Source of the DNA: Leptospira sp. 96542
GTDB lineage: Bacteria; Spirochaetota; Leptospiria; Leptospirales; Leptospiraceae
Assembly (NCBI GenBank): GCA_029310945.1
Contig: JARJFC010000124.1
Coordinates: 1-5,619, forward strand
Direction: 5' to 3'
Length of the DNA stretch: 5,619 nucleotides
The position numbers were made by a program, and so were the translations under genes. Positions 1 to 4,784 of this stretch are shown here, piece by piece. The notes below the pieces were generated by a model that saw nothing but the letters and a program-made list of their open reading frames with translations, was not told the DNA's origin and ran no database searches. The first letter of the stretch is position 1. Each line of letters opens with the position of its first letter.

Positions 1-758
1 AGCCGCTCAAGTGGAACGCTGAGGCTGCGCGGCTGGGCGTTCGCTATCGGGTGTTCTGCGCCAGCCTGGCCGATGTTTTCGATAACGAGGCGCCGCAACG
101 CTGGCGCCAAAACCTCATGTCGCTCGTGGCGGACACGCCGCATCTGGACTGGCTGTACCTGACCAAGCGCATCGGCAACGCCGGCAAGATGCTGCGGGAT
201 GCGTCCATGCACGATGCGCGCCTGCTCACCGCGCACGATCACTACGCCGCGCCGGACAACCTGTGGATCGGCGCGACGGTTTGCAACCAAGAGGAAGCCG
301 ATCGCGACATCCCCAAGCTGCTGCAGGTGCCGGCGGCCAAGCGGTTCCTGAGCATAGAGCCGCTGCTGGGGCCGGTGGATCTGACCCAATTGCTGTATCA
401 CCCTTGCCCGCGCGCGCACCTAGCAGGAATAGATCCGGACACAGGGACGCAAGAGTGCTGCAAGGCCTGCGATTACAGCGGCATCAGCGAAGAACTTGGC
501 ATTGACTGGATCATTGCAGGCGGGGAAAGCGGTTCCGACGCGCGGCCCATGCACCCGGACTGGGCGCGCAGCCTGCGCGATCAGTGCCAGGCGGCCGGCG
601 TGCCGTTCTTGTTCAAGCAGTGGGGCGAGTTCTTCCCGAAGAGCAATCACCCCGGCCTGACGGAGCCCAACCAGAATCCGAACCTGATGATCCGCGTCGG
701 CAAGAAAGCCGCAGGCCGCCTGCTGGACGGCCGCACCTGGGATGAGGTGCCAGCATGA
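1..758 (+). CDS. Phage Gp37/Gp68 (DUF5131) family protein, 5' end outside window
   Basis: The reading frame is open from position 3 (PLKWNAEAARLGVRYRVF...), so the GTG at 51 is internal and the true start lies left of the window; 251 residues are visible. Family hallmarks, numbered from the codon at 3, are LTKR (53-56), SIEPLLG (117-123), GGESG (173-177), FKQWGEF (204-210) and the C-terminal KKAAGRLLDGRTWDEVP (234-250). Family members usually carry an N-terminal cluster of three cysteines, which would lie outside this window; the biochemical role is not settled. Residues 131-166 form an extra segment between the EPLLG and GIDWI motifs with Cys135, Cys152, Cys153 and Cys156, which could bind a metal. 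The stop (756-758) overlaps the next start in ATGA, so this is the first visible gene of a coupled cassette. Family assignment is confident; function is not. Confidence 0.88.
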   Translation, partial: PLKWNAEAARLGVRYRVFCASLADVFDNEAPQRWRQNLMSLVADTPHLDWLYLTKRIGNAGKMLRDASMHDARLLTAHDHYAAPDNLWIGATVCNQEEADRDIPKLLQVPAAKRFLSIEPLLGPVDLTQLLYHPCPRAHLAGIDPDTGTQECCKACDYSGISEELGIDWIIAGGESGSDARPMHPDWARSLRDQCQAAGVPFLFKQWGEFFPKSNHPGLTEPNQNPNLMIRVGKKAAGRLLDGRTWDEVPA

Positions 759-1036
759 AGGCCATTGCGCGCATGCAGTGTGCTGGCCCGCGAGTCGCGG
801 ACATCGATATCTGCGCTGCGTTCACCATCCCATTCGTGCCCACGGTCGGCATGATGATCGCAGTCACTCCAGAAGGCGACTTTGTCGAAGTCACGGATGT
901 GTATTGGCACATCGACAAACCGGAGGCCATCGACATCGGTGTCAAGGATGGCGGCGTCAAGGGCAGCGAAGAAATGCGCCCATTCTCGTACTGGAAGAAG
1001 CAAGGATGGAAACGCGACATCGGTGGGGAGCTCTGA
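755..1036 (+). CDS. Hypothetical phage protein, 93 aa
   Basis: I do not recognise a named domain. The ATG shares ATGA with the stop of the preceding gene and has a GAGGTG ribosome-binding site at 744-749, five bases upstream, which fixes the start. The protein is soluble-looking and appears beta-rich, with a central stretch VGMMIAVTPEGDFVEVTDVYWHI (about residues 31-53) and an aromatic, basic C-terminus (YWKKQGWKR). There is no signal peptide or membrane segment. Its place inside a gap-free phage cassette between the DUF5131 and ASCH-like genes supports that it is expressed. The other long + frame here (742-1098) is rich in Arg, His and Cys and looks like a shadow. Confidence 0.75.
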   Translation: MKAIARMQCAGPRVADIDICAAFTIPFVPTVGMMIAVTPEGDFVEVTDVYWHIDKPEAIDIGVKDGGVKGSEEMRPFSYWKKQGWKRDIGGEL

Positions 1037-1037
1037 T

Positions 1038-1427
1038 ATGCGGAACATCAGCTTCGCCCTCACAACCACCCAGATACTGGACCAATCCAAGGACGTAACG
1101 CGCCGCCTCGGCTGGCAATTCCTCCAGGCGGGCGATCTGCTGCAGCCCGTGAAGAAGTGCATGGGCCTGCGGCCTGGCGAAACCGTCCAGCGCCTGGGTC
1201 ACCCCATCCGCGTTGTCAGCCTGCGCCGTGAGCGCCTGGACCGCATGGTCACGGACCCGGCCTACGGCCGCGAAGAAGTGCGCCGCGAGGGCTTCGCCCA
1301 CCACCCGGAGTTCAGCGAGCCCGCCGCCTGGGTGGCCATGTTCTGCGCGACGCACAAGGGCTGCTCGCTGGCGACCGACATCACGCGGATTGAGTTTGCC
1401 TACACCACAAGCCTAGGACCAGCATGA
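1038..1427 (+). CDS. ASCH/PUA-like domain phage protein, 129 aa
   Basis: The frame is open from 882, but the ATG at 1038 is the better start: it lies one base after the upstream stop and has GGGGAG at 1025-1030, seven bases away. The N-terminus ISFALTTTQILDQSKDVTRRLGW holds the K-x-x-T-R-R signature (Lys18, Thr21, Arg22, Arg23) seen in ASCH domains. It is followed by GDLLQPV (32-38), MGLRPGE (42-48), an IRVVSLRRE strand (57-65) and the terminal strand DITRIEFAY (114-122). ASCH proteins are PUA-like folds thought to bind RNA or modified nucleobases; the substrate here is unknown. Cys41, Cys103 and Cys109 are present without an obvious metal motif. Its stop overlaps the next gene in ATGA. Domain assignment rests on motif recognition, so it is fairly but not fully certain. 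Confidence 0.75.
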   Translation: MRNISFALTTTQILDQSKDVTRRLGWQFLQAGDLLQPVKKCMGLRPGETVQRLGHPIRVVSLRRERLDRMVTDPAYGREEVRREGFAHHPEFSEPAAWVAMFCATHKGCSLATDITRIEFAYTTSLGPA

Positions 1428-1786
1428 GCACCTGTTACTGCGACTACGAACAGCCGACGCTTTACAACCGCCGCCAGGTGCGCGCAGCCCGCAAACCCCA
1501 CAAGTGCTTTGAATGCAGCCAGCAAATCCAGCCAGGCGAGCCCTACGAATGCACGTTTGGCATTTGGGAAGGGCGCGCCGATACCTACAGAACCTGCACT
1601 CACTGTCAGGACTTGCGCGACTTCGTCAAAGCGCATGTCCCATGCCTCTGCTGGTCCCACGGAAACATGCGCATGGACTCCATCGAAGCCGCCGAAACCT
1701 GGGCACATGAGGCACCAGGCCTGCTGTTCGGCGCACTGCGCCGCGAAGTGCAGATCCGGAAAGCGGGCGAAAGGGGCAGCCCATGA
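1424..1786 (+). CDS. Cysteine-rich zinc-finger-like phage protein, 120 aa
   Basis: The start overlaps the previous stop (ATGA) and has AGGA at 1415-1418 as a ribosome-binding site. Two CxxC knuckles, HKCFEC (Cys28, Cys31) and TCTHC (Cys58, Cys61), flank a segment with the pattern QPGEPYECTFGIWEG, which looks like a treble-clef or zinc-ribbon site binding one zinc. Further pairs Cys4/Cys6 and Cys74/Cys76, plus Cys43, could make a second site or disulfides. The C-terminal third (87-113) is probably helical. Proteins of this shape recur in phages of proteobacteria as unnamed genes, and I cannot assign a function. The ATGA-coupled position suggests co-expression with the ASCH-like protein. Zinc binding is inferred from the cysteine spacing only. 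Confidence 0.78.
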   Translation: MSTCYCDYEQPTLYNRRQVRAARKPHKCFECSQQIQPGEPYECTFGIWEGRADTYRTCTHCQDLRDFVKAHVPCLCWSHGNMRMDSIEAAETWAHEAPGLLFGALRREVQIRKAGERGSP

Positions 1787-1977
1787 TGCGCGAACTCCAA
1801 GTCATCGCCGCCGCCCTCGCCGGCGGCTACCTGGTTGGCCTAGGCTGGTGGGCCGCGCATGCCGGCATCGTCTACCAGTGCGAGCACATCAACGCCTTTT
1901 ACGTGGGCAATCAGGTGTTCACCTGCAGCCCGCCGGCGAAGGCCAAGGCAGCGCCAGCAGCACAGGGCAAGCCATGA
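1783..1977 (+). CDS. Small membrane-anchored phage protein, 64 aa
   Basis: The protein begins MMRELQVIAAALAGGYLVGLGWWAAHAG. About residues 6-24 form one hydrophobic segment that could be a membrane anchor or an uncleaved signal. It is followed by a short polar part with Cys33 and Cys48, which might form a disulfide outside the membrane, and an Ala/Lys/Pro-rich tail. The start at 1783 overlaps the previous stop in ATGA and follows an AAGGGG ribosome-binding site at 1771-1776; the ATG at 1786 is a possible alternative. No family is recognised. The protein is reported because the cassette spacing, the ribosome-binding site and the coherent anchor all agree. Confidence 0.68.
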   Translation: MMRELQVIAAALAGGYLVGLGWWAAHAGIVYQCEHINAFYVGNQVFTCSPPAKAKAAPAAQGKP

Positions 1978-2243
1978 ATCCAACCAAGCCGGCGTTCTTC
2001 GACAAAGAGCATGCGGCGGCCTACTGTTGCATTTCTGAAACGACGCTGGAAAAAGGCGTGCGCGAAGGCAACTTCCCCAAGCCCCGCCAGTTGGTGGGGC
2101 GACGCGTCGGGTGGCTGGTGGAAGAGCTGGACGAGTGGGCCAGGACGCGGCCCGTGTCTGAGCTACTCCCGCCGCCCAATACCGGCGCAAAGAAGCCCCG
2201 CGCTACTTCGCCAGTTGCTCCAGGTGCTTTGCAAGGCGCGTGA
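1974..2243 (+). CDS. AlpA-family helix-turn-helix protein, probable excisionase
   Basis: The frame is open from 1509, but the ATG at 1974 overlaps the previous stop (ATGA), has CAGGG six bases upstream, and gives an 89-residue protein of normal AlpA size. Residues 9-58 fit the MerR/AlpA winged-helix pattern: a helix with AAAYCCISETTLEKGV as the turn and recognition region, then the wing with FPKPRQLVGRRVGWLVEELDEWA. AlpA-type proteins next to P4-type integrases act as excisionase or as regulators of int. Here the gene converges on int, and the last 41 bases (2203-2243) overlap the 3' end of int on the other strand. The tail after residue 62 is Pro/Ala-rich and probably disordered. The DNA-binding family is confident; the excisionase role is inferred from position. 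Confidence 0.85.
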   Translation: MNPTKPAFFDKEHAAAYCCISETTLEKGVREGNFPKPRQLVGRRVGWLVEELDEWARTRPVSELLPPPNTGAKKPRATSPVAPGALQGA

Positions 2244-3480
2244 GCCAGGTACGCTTTTCCGCGTCATACCGGTGTGTGTTGTAGACCCCGACGATGCCGG
2301 TCTGCAGGTGCCCCAGGATCGCCTCGCCGATCTCATCGATACACCCAAGAGCCGACAGCATGGTGCGGCCCGTGCGCCGCAAGTTGTGCGGCGTCCAGTT
2401 CGTCACGGGCAGCACCGCACCCTCCGCCCTGCGCGCGGTCGCCTTGTCAGAATAGGGCTGCAGGTGGTAGATGTAAGTCGAGAAGTCGTGCTGCGTGTAC
2501 TGCTCGCCGCGTGAGTCTTCAAACAGGAAGCCCGACTGCCCGACGCTGGCCATGCGGCGCTTCACGATCTTGAGCGCACGACCCACCAAAGGCACGCGGT
2601 GGTCTCCTGCATTCTCAAATCGGGCATTCTTGGTCTGCTCCTTCGGCACCGTCCACCAAACGCCATCCGCCTCTTCGGTGATGTGCTCAGGGCGCATTGC
2701 CAGGATCTCGCCACCACGCGCGCACGTCCAAAGGTACAACACGGTCGCATCCGCTGCCAGGTCGTGCATGCTGGGCAACCAGCGCAGCAGCGTGCCCACC
2801 TCTGCATCGTTCAGAACGCGGCGCGTGCGGCCAACGTGCTCGCCTCCGATGATCTTTCCTCGGCTCTTGAGCTTGCCACGCATCACCTGGCGCCACCAGT
2901 TCGGCGCTGTGTCAGGCACTCGGCCAGCATCAAGCGCGTGATCCCACGCCGCGCCAAAGAGTGACCGCAACTTTGCCGCAGCCGTCGGCGTCGCCTTGCG
3001 CGCATCGAGCAGATTGAAGGCGACCGCGCGCGTTACCTGTTGGGGCGTCGACGCTGCAAACTCTGGCTCTTCGGCAAGCACGCGCTCCAAGGCGCGCTGA
3101 GATGCCACGGCCCCGGCCTCCGCTCTTGTGTCGTGCAGATGGATGCAAAAGTCGCTTACGACATCGGCCACGGTGTACACGTCACCTCGCACACCCGTCG
3201 ACGGCGACGGTTCGGGCCTGCGTCTGGCCTTCTTCTGGGCCGCTGGGTCGCCACCCTCGGCACGCAAATCTCGCAGTGCCTGCCAGGCCCCCACTGCGGC
3301 CTGGACCGACATTGCGGGCCACTGCCCGAGGGCGGTCTGCTTCATGCGCTCGTCGAGTTTGAAGCGGTAGGTCCAAGTCTTGGTGCTGGCCGTGGCCACC
3401 AGGCGCAGCCCTTGGCAACCGTCGACCACCAGGTGCTCGCCTGGCTTGAGCAGCTTTGCCGTCCTGGCGTCGAAATACAC
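2203..3480 (-). CDS. int: Tyrosine-type site-specific integrase, P4-like
   Basis: This is a 425-residue protein with an N-terminal arm-binding domain of the DUF4102 type (about 3-80, FDARTAKLLKPGEHL ... TWTYRFKL ... LGQWPAMS), a core-binding helical domain (about 100-200) and a catalytic domain (about 220-425). Catalytic residues are visible: Arg255 in TCARGGEI, Lys280 or Lys284 in VPKEQTKN, His365 and Arg368 in PHNLRRT, His391 in ILGH and nucleophile Tyr400 in VYNTHRY. The set is complete, so the enzyme should be active. I prefer the GTG at 3480 because the protein then begins at the conserved domain edge and a GGGGGG tract lies at 3490-3495, nine bases upstream. A TTG at 3564 would add 28 residues translated from the arm-site repeats and is less likely. 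It performs integration and, with the AlpA-like protein, excision. Its upstream region is the attP site. Confidence 0.93.
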   Translation of the reverse strand: MYFDARTAKLLKPGEHLVVDGCQGLRLVATASTKTWTYRFKLDERMKQTALGQWPAMSVQAAVGAWQALRDLRAEGGDPAAQKKARRRPEPSPSTGVRGDVYTVADVVSDFCIHLHDTRAEAGAVASQRALERVLAEEPEFAASTPQQVTRAVAFNLLDARKATPTAAAKLRSLFGAAWDHALDAGRVPDTAPNWWRQVMRGKLKSRGKIIGGEHVGRTRRVLNDAEVGTLLRWLPSMHDLAADATVLYLWTCARGGEILAMRPEHITEEADGVWWTVPKEQTKNARFENAGDHRVPLVGRALKIVKRRMASVGQSGFLFEDSRGEQYTQHDFSTYIYHLQPYSDKATARRAEGAVLPVTNWTPHNLRRTGRTMLSALGCIDEIGEAILGHLQTGIVGVYNTHRYDAEKRTWLTRLAKHLEQLAK

Positions 3481-3533
3481 GGTATAGTGCCCCCCGCTGT
3501 GTCTGCCTGAAGTGCAGGTCAGGTGAGGCCCAA

Positions 3534-3554
3534 AACCTACGCCGAACCTACGCC
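3534..3554 (+). repeat. Left integrase arm-type repeat pair
   Basis: Two direct copies of AACCTACGCC lie at 3534-3543 and 3545-3554, 11 bases apart start to start, about one helical turn. The same 10-mer recurs twice at 3743-3764 in the same orientation. Tandem short repeats beside int are typical binding sites for the N-terminal arm-binding domain of P4-like integrases. The binding function is inferred. Confidence 0.75.
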
Positions 3555-3574
3555 AAGGGCGCAAGTGTAGACGG

Positions 3575-3603
3575 GTTTAAGCGTGCTTTGGCGAGGCAGT
3601 CAA
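3575..3603 (-). promoter_or_regulatory. Candidate int promoter
   Basis: Read on the - strand, TTGACT (3603-3598) matches the -35 consensus in five of six bases. After a 17-base spacer comes TTAAAC (3580-3575), a poor -10. Transcription would start near 3568, giving a leader of about 88 bases to the GTG at 3480. That leader contains the left pair of integrase arm-type repeats, so Int binding there could block its own transcription. The weak -10 keeps confidence low. Confidence 0.35.
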
Positions 3604-3655
3604 AAAGCTCAAGAGACCCGAATTCAGTTGTAATATCAGGCACTTAGCGCAACAC

Positions 3656-3674
3656 CCCGTTGGAAATCAACGGG
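3656..3674. repeat. Core-like inverted repeat, 7-5-7
   Basis: CCCGTTG and CAACGGG are perfect inverted 7-mers around a 5-base centre, GAAAT. Two inverted core sites around a short overlap is the form of a tyrosine-recombinase exchange site, and it lies between the arm repeats. It could also be a simple RNA hairpin in a transcript that runs towards the tRNA-like block. There is no T-run after it, so it is not an intrinsic terminator. Confidence 0.5.
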
Positions 3675-3683
3675 TTAGGATTT

Positions 3684-3708
3684 GCGGGTGTAGTTCAATG
3701 GTAGAACG
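3684..3708 (+). other. tRNA-Gly 5' half (attachment identity block)
   Basis: The sequence matches the 5' part of a bacterial tRNA-Gly: GCGGGTG acceptor strand (3684-3690), TA, D-stem GTTC (3693-3696), D-loop AATGGTA (3697-3703), D-stem GAAC (3704-3707) and base 26 (3708). Beyond this the match ends. The next bases can fold into an arm, but its loop lacks U33, and there is no T-arm (no TTCRA-like loop) and no matching 3' acceptor strand. It is therefore a tRNA fragment and not a working tRNA gene. It most likely is the block shared with the host integration site. The isotype is inferred from memory of GCGGGTGTAG-type glycine tRNAs. Confidence 0.65.
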
Positions 3709-3729
3709 CCTTTCCCTCTGAGAGGGGCG
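3707..3729. repeat. GC-rich hairpin after the tRNA-Gly fragment
   Basis: CGCCTTTC (3707-3714) can pair with GAGGGGCG (3722-3729), with two G-T pairs, around a 7-base loop CCTCTGA. A shorter alternative is CCCTC/GAGGG (3714-3718 with 3722-3726). It sits where the anticodon arm of the tRNA should be. The following AATTTTCC contains four Ts, so it could also work as a weak terminator on the + strand. Confidence 0.45.
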
Positions 3730-3742
3730 AATTTTCCTTAAG

Positions 3743-3764
3743 AACCTACGCCAAAACCTACGCC
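3743..3764 (+). repeat. Right integrase arm-type repeat pair
   Basis: Two direct copies of AACCTACGCC lie at 3743-3752 and 3755-3764, 12 bases apart. With flanks, the second copy matches the first left copy over 13 bases (AAAACCTACGCCG) and the first copy matches the second left copy over 13 bases (GAACCTACGCCAA), so the order of the two subtypes is swapped between arms. The pair ends five bases before the ATG at 3770. Confidence 0.75.
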
Positions 3765-3769
3765 GCGTC

Positions 3770-4096
3770 ATGCGCCCCACCGCCTTCTACTTCTTCGAGT
3801 ACCTGCCGCCCGGCGCCAAGCGCCCGAAGCGGACCACGTACATGATGACGGTCGAGACGGCGGCCGAGCGCTTCCCTGGCGCGACGCCCGTCGAATGGTC
3901 CAAGGAGATCCGCAATTTGCCTGACGGCGACGAGTGGCTTGGGCCCGGTCAGCACAGCAGGTACATGGCGGCGCCCCCGCCCGGGGTTACGCCTGAGGCG
4001 CGAACAGCTCCGCAGCCGGAGGCCGCAGCATCTCCTGGGCCTGATCAACCGTCCCAGCCAGCCACAGGTCCACATCCTCCAGCTCGATCGCGATGA
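3770..4096 (+). CDS. Hypothetical small phage protein beside attP, 108 aa
   Basis: The first 70 or so residues look like a real protein: MRPTAFYFFEYLPPGAKRPKRTTYMMTV..., then AERFPGATPVEWSKEIRNLPDGDEW. Small phage proteins with the style 'FFxYEY...RxTTYxMT.E.A...FPGA.PVxW' are familiar, but I know no function. The tail from residue 73 is Pro/Ala-rich and lies antisense to the SRAP gene, overlapping it by 110 bases (3987-4096). No convincing ribosome-binding site precedes the ATG, and the frame upstream is open only back to a stop at 3719-3721. The gene starts immediately after the right arm repeats, so Int bound there would compete with its transcription. It is likely but not certainly a gene. 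Confidence 0.55.
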   Translation: MRPTAFYFFEYLPPGAKRPKRTTYMMTVETAAERFPGATPVEWSKEIRNLPDGDEWLGPGQHSRYMAAPPPGVTPEARTAPQPEAAASPGPDQPSQPATGPHPPARSR

Positions 4097-4643
4097 CGCT
4101 GCGCTTGTCCTGCTGATCGCGCGGCAGCTTGGGGTCTGGCTTGTGCATGCGCGACATGATGGGGTGCGAGTCCGCGTTGATCATCAACATGGTGTAGCTC
4201 TCGACCTCTTCGCCAGTGGTTTGGTCCACCCAGACGTTCCAGAGGCCAGCCAGGCCCCAGGGCTCGCCATCGGCACGACGGAACGTCCACCAGACGTTCT
4301 TGCCGGTCTCCCAGCAGGGCTCGTCAAAGGTTTCGACAGGGATGATGCAGCGCTGGCCGCGCGCCCATGGGCCCTTGAAGCTGGCCTTGCTGGCCATCTC
4401 CTCGCTGCGCGCGTTGTTCGTGCTGTAGGCCAACTTCGGAGACTTGGCAAACCACGGGATCAAGCCCCACTGCCCGATGGCGAGCTCAAGACAGTAGCCT
4501 GAGTCGTGCCGGCCTCGACGGATGAACGGCCCTTGCCCGCGCGGGAACACGCCACCGCCACGCCACGGGTTGTTGTTGTGGCGGCCGATGTGCCACATGC
4601 GCTCGATGGCGGCCTCCTGCGGTGAGACGTAGCGGTTGCACAT
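3987..4643 (-). CDS. SOS response-associated peptidase (SRAP, YedK/HMCES type)
   Basis: The start at 4643 is chosen because SRAP proteins need Cys at position 2, exposed after Met removal, to form the thiazolidine cross-link with abasic sites in single-stranded DNA; here the protein begins MCNRYV. The frame stays open to 4760, and an ATG nine bases upstream (MAPMCNRY, 4652) would bury the cysteine. Visible family features in the 218-residue product are Cys2, WGLIPWFAK (59-67), the NARSE motif with Asn77 and Arg79, Glu108 in TFDEPCW, and His167 in SRMHKPDP; by alignment these match the active-site Asn, Glu and His of YedK. It protects abasic sites at stalled forks by covalent cross-linking. 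It is the last - strand gene before attP and lies just downstream of an intrinsic terminator. Confidence 0.92.
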   Translation of the reverse strand: MCNRYVSPQEAAIERMWHIGRHNNNPWRGGGVFPRGQGPFIRRGRHDSGYCLELAIGQWGLIPWFAKSPKLAYSTNNARSEEMASKASFKGPWARGQRCIIPVETFDEPCWETGKNVWWTFRRADGEPWGLAGLWNVWVDQTTGEEVESYTMLMINADSHPIMSRMHKPDPKLPRDQQDKRSVIAIELEDVDLWLAGTVDQAQEMLRPPAAELFAPQA

Positions 4644-4668
4644 GGGCGCCATCGTACCGCCCAGACGC

Positions 4669-4716
4669 AAAAAACCCCCGCCCCAGGCAACCACCAACGG
4701 GTCACCCAGGGCGGGG
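4669..4716 (-). terminator. Intrinsic terminator downstream of the lysis-type pair
   Basis: On the - strand, CCCCGCCC (4716-4709) pairs perfectly with GGGCGGGG (4683-4676) around a 25-base loop. One further G (4675) and a run of six Ts (4674-4669) follow. This is a strong factor-independent terminator for - strand transcripts of the lysis-type genes. It ends 25 bases before the SRAP start codon. Confidence 0.82.
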
Positions 4717-4784
4717 ACAAGGCGCGGCGGCGATTTGCCGTTAAACCGCGGCGCCGCCACAGCGCGGGAGACGGGCGCGCGGGA

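Larger units (their letters stand above)
3534..3764. other. attP: Probable phage attachment site attP
   Basis: This gene-free stretch lies directly upstream of int. Two pairs of the 10-base direct repeat AACCTACGCC flank about 190 bases that hold a core-like inverted repeat (3656-3674) and the 5' half of a tRNA-Gly (3684-3708). This is the layout expected for a tyrosine-recombinase attP: arm-type sites on both sides of a core that shares sequence with the host target. Having both arms intact argues that this is attP and not an attL or attR of an integrated element. The exact crossover cannot be placed without attL, attR or attB. Confidence 0.7.

Noticed and set aside
3481..3564. TTG start for int at 3564
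   Set aside because: The extra 28 residues come from the arm-site repeats and resemble nothing in the family. The GTG at 3480 has a better ribosome-binding site and a fitting domain start.
3631..3636. TAATAT as a -10 box for the tRNA-like block on the + strand
   Set aside because: A good -10 match, but no -35 at usual spacing (CTCAAG) and no extended -10. Kept only as a weak possibility for a phage-supplied tRNA promoter.
3684..3753. Complete phage-encoded tRNA-Gly
   Set aside because: No T-arm, no U33 in the possible anticodon loop, and only a poor 3' acceptor strand. Only the first 25 bases support tRNA identity.
4218..4306. Repeated CCAGACGTTC in the SRAP gene
   Set aside because: Both copies encode similar Asn-Val-Trp segments of the protein. 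This is a coding coincidence and not a repeat element.
4726..4758. GGCGGCG / CGCCGCC hairpin upstream of the terminator
   Set aside because: It has a 19-base loop and no T-run on either strand in a very GC-rich stretch, so chance is likely.
4644..4760. Upstream extension of the SRAP frame to 4760
   Set aside because: It would run through the terminator hairpin and put 39 residues before the catalytic Cys2.
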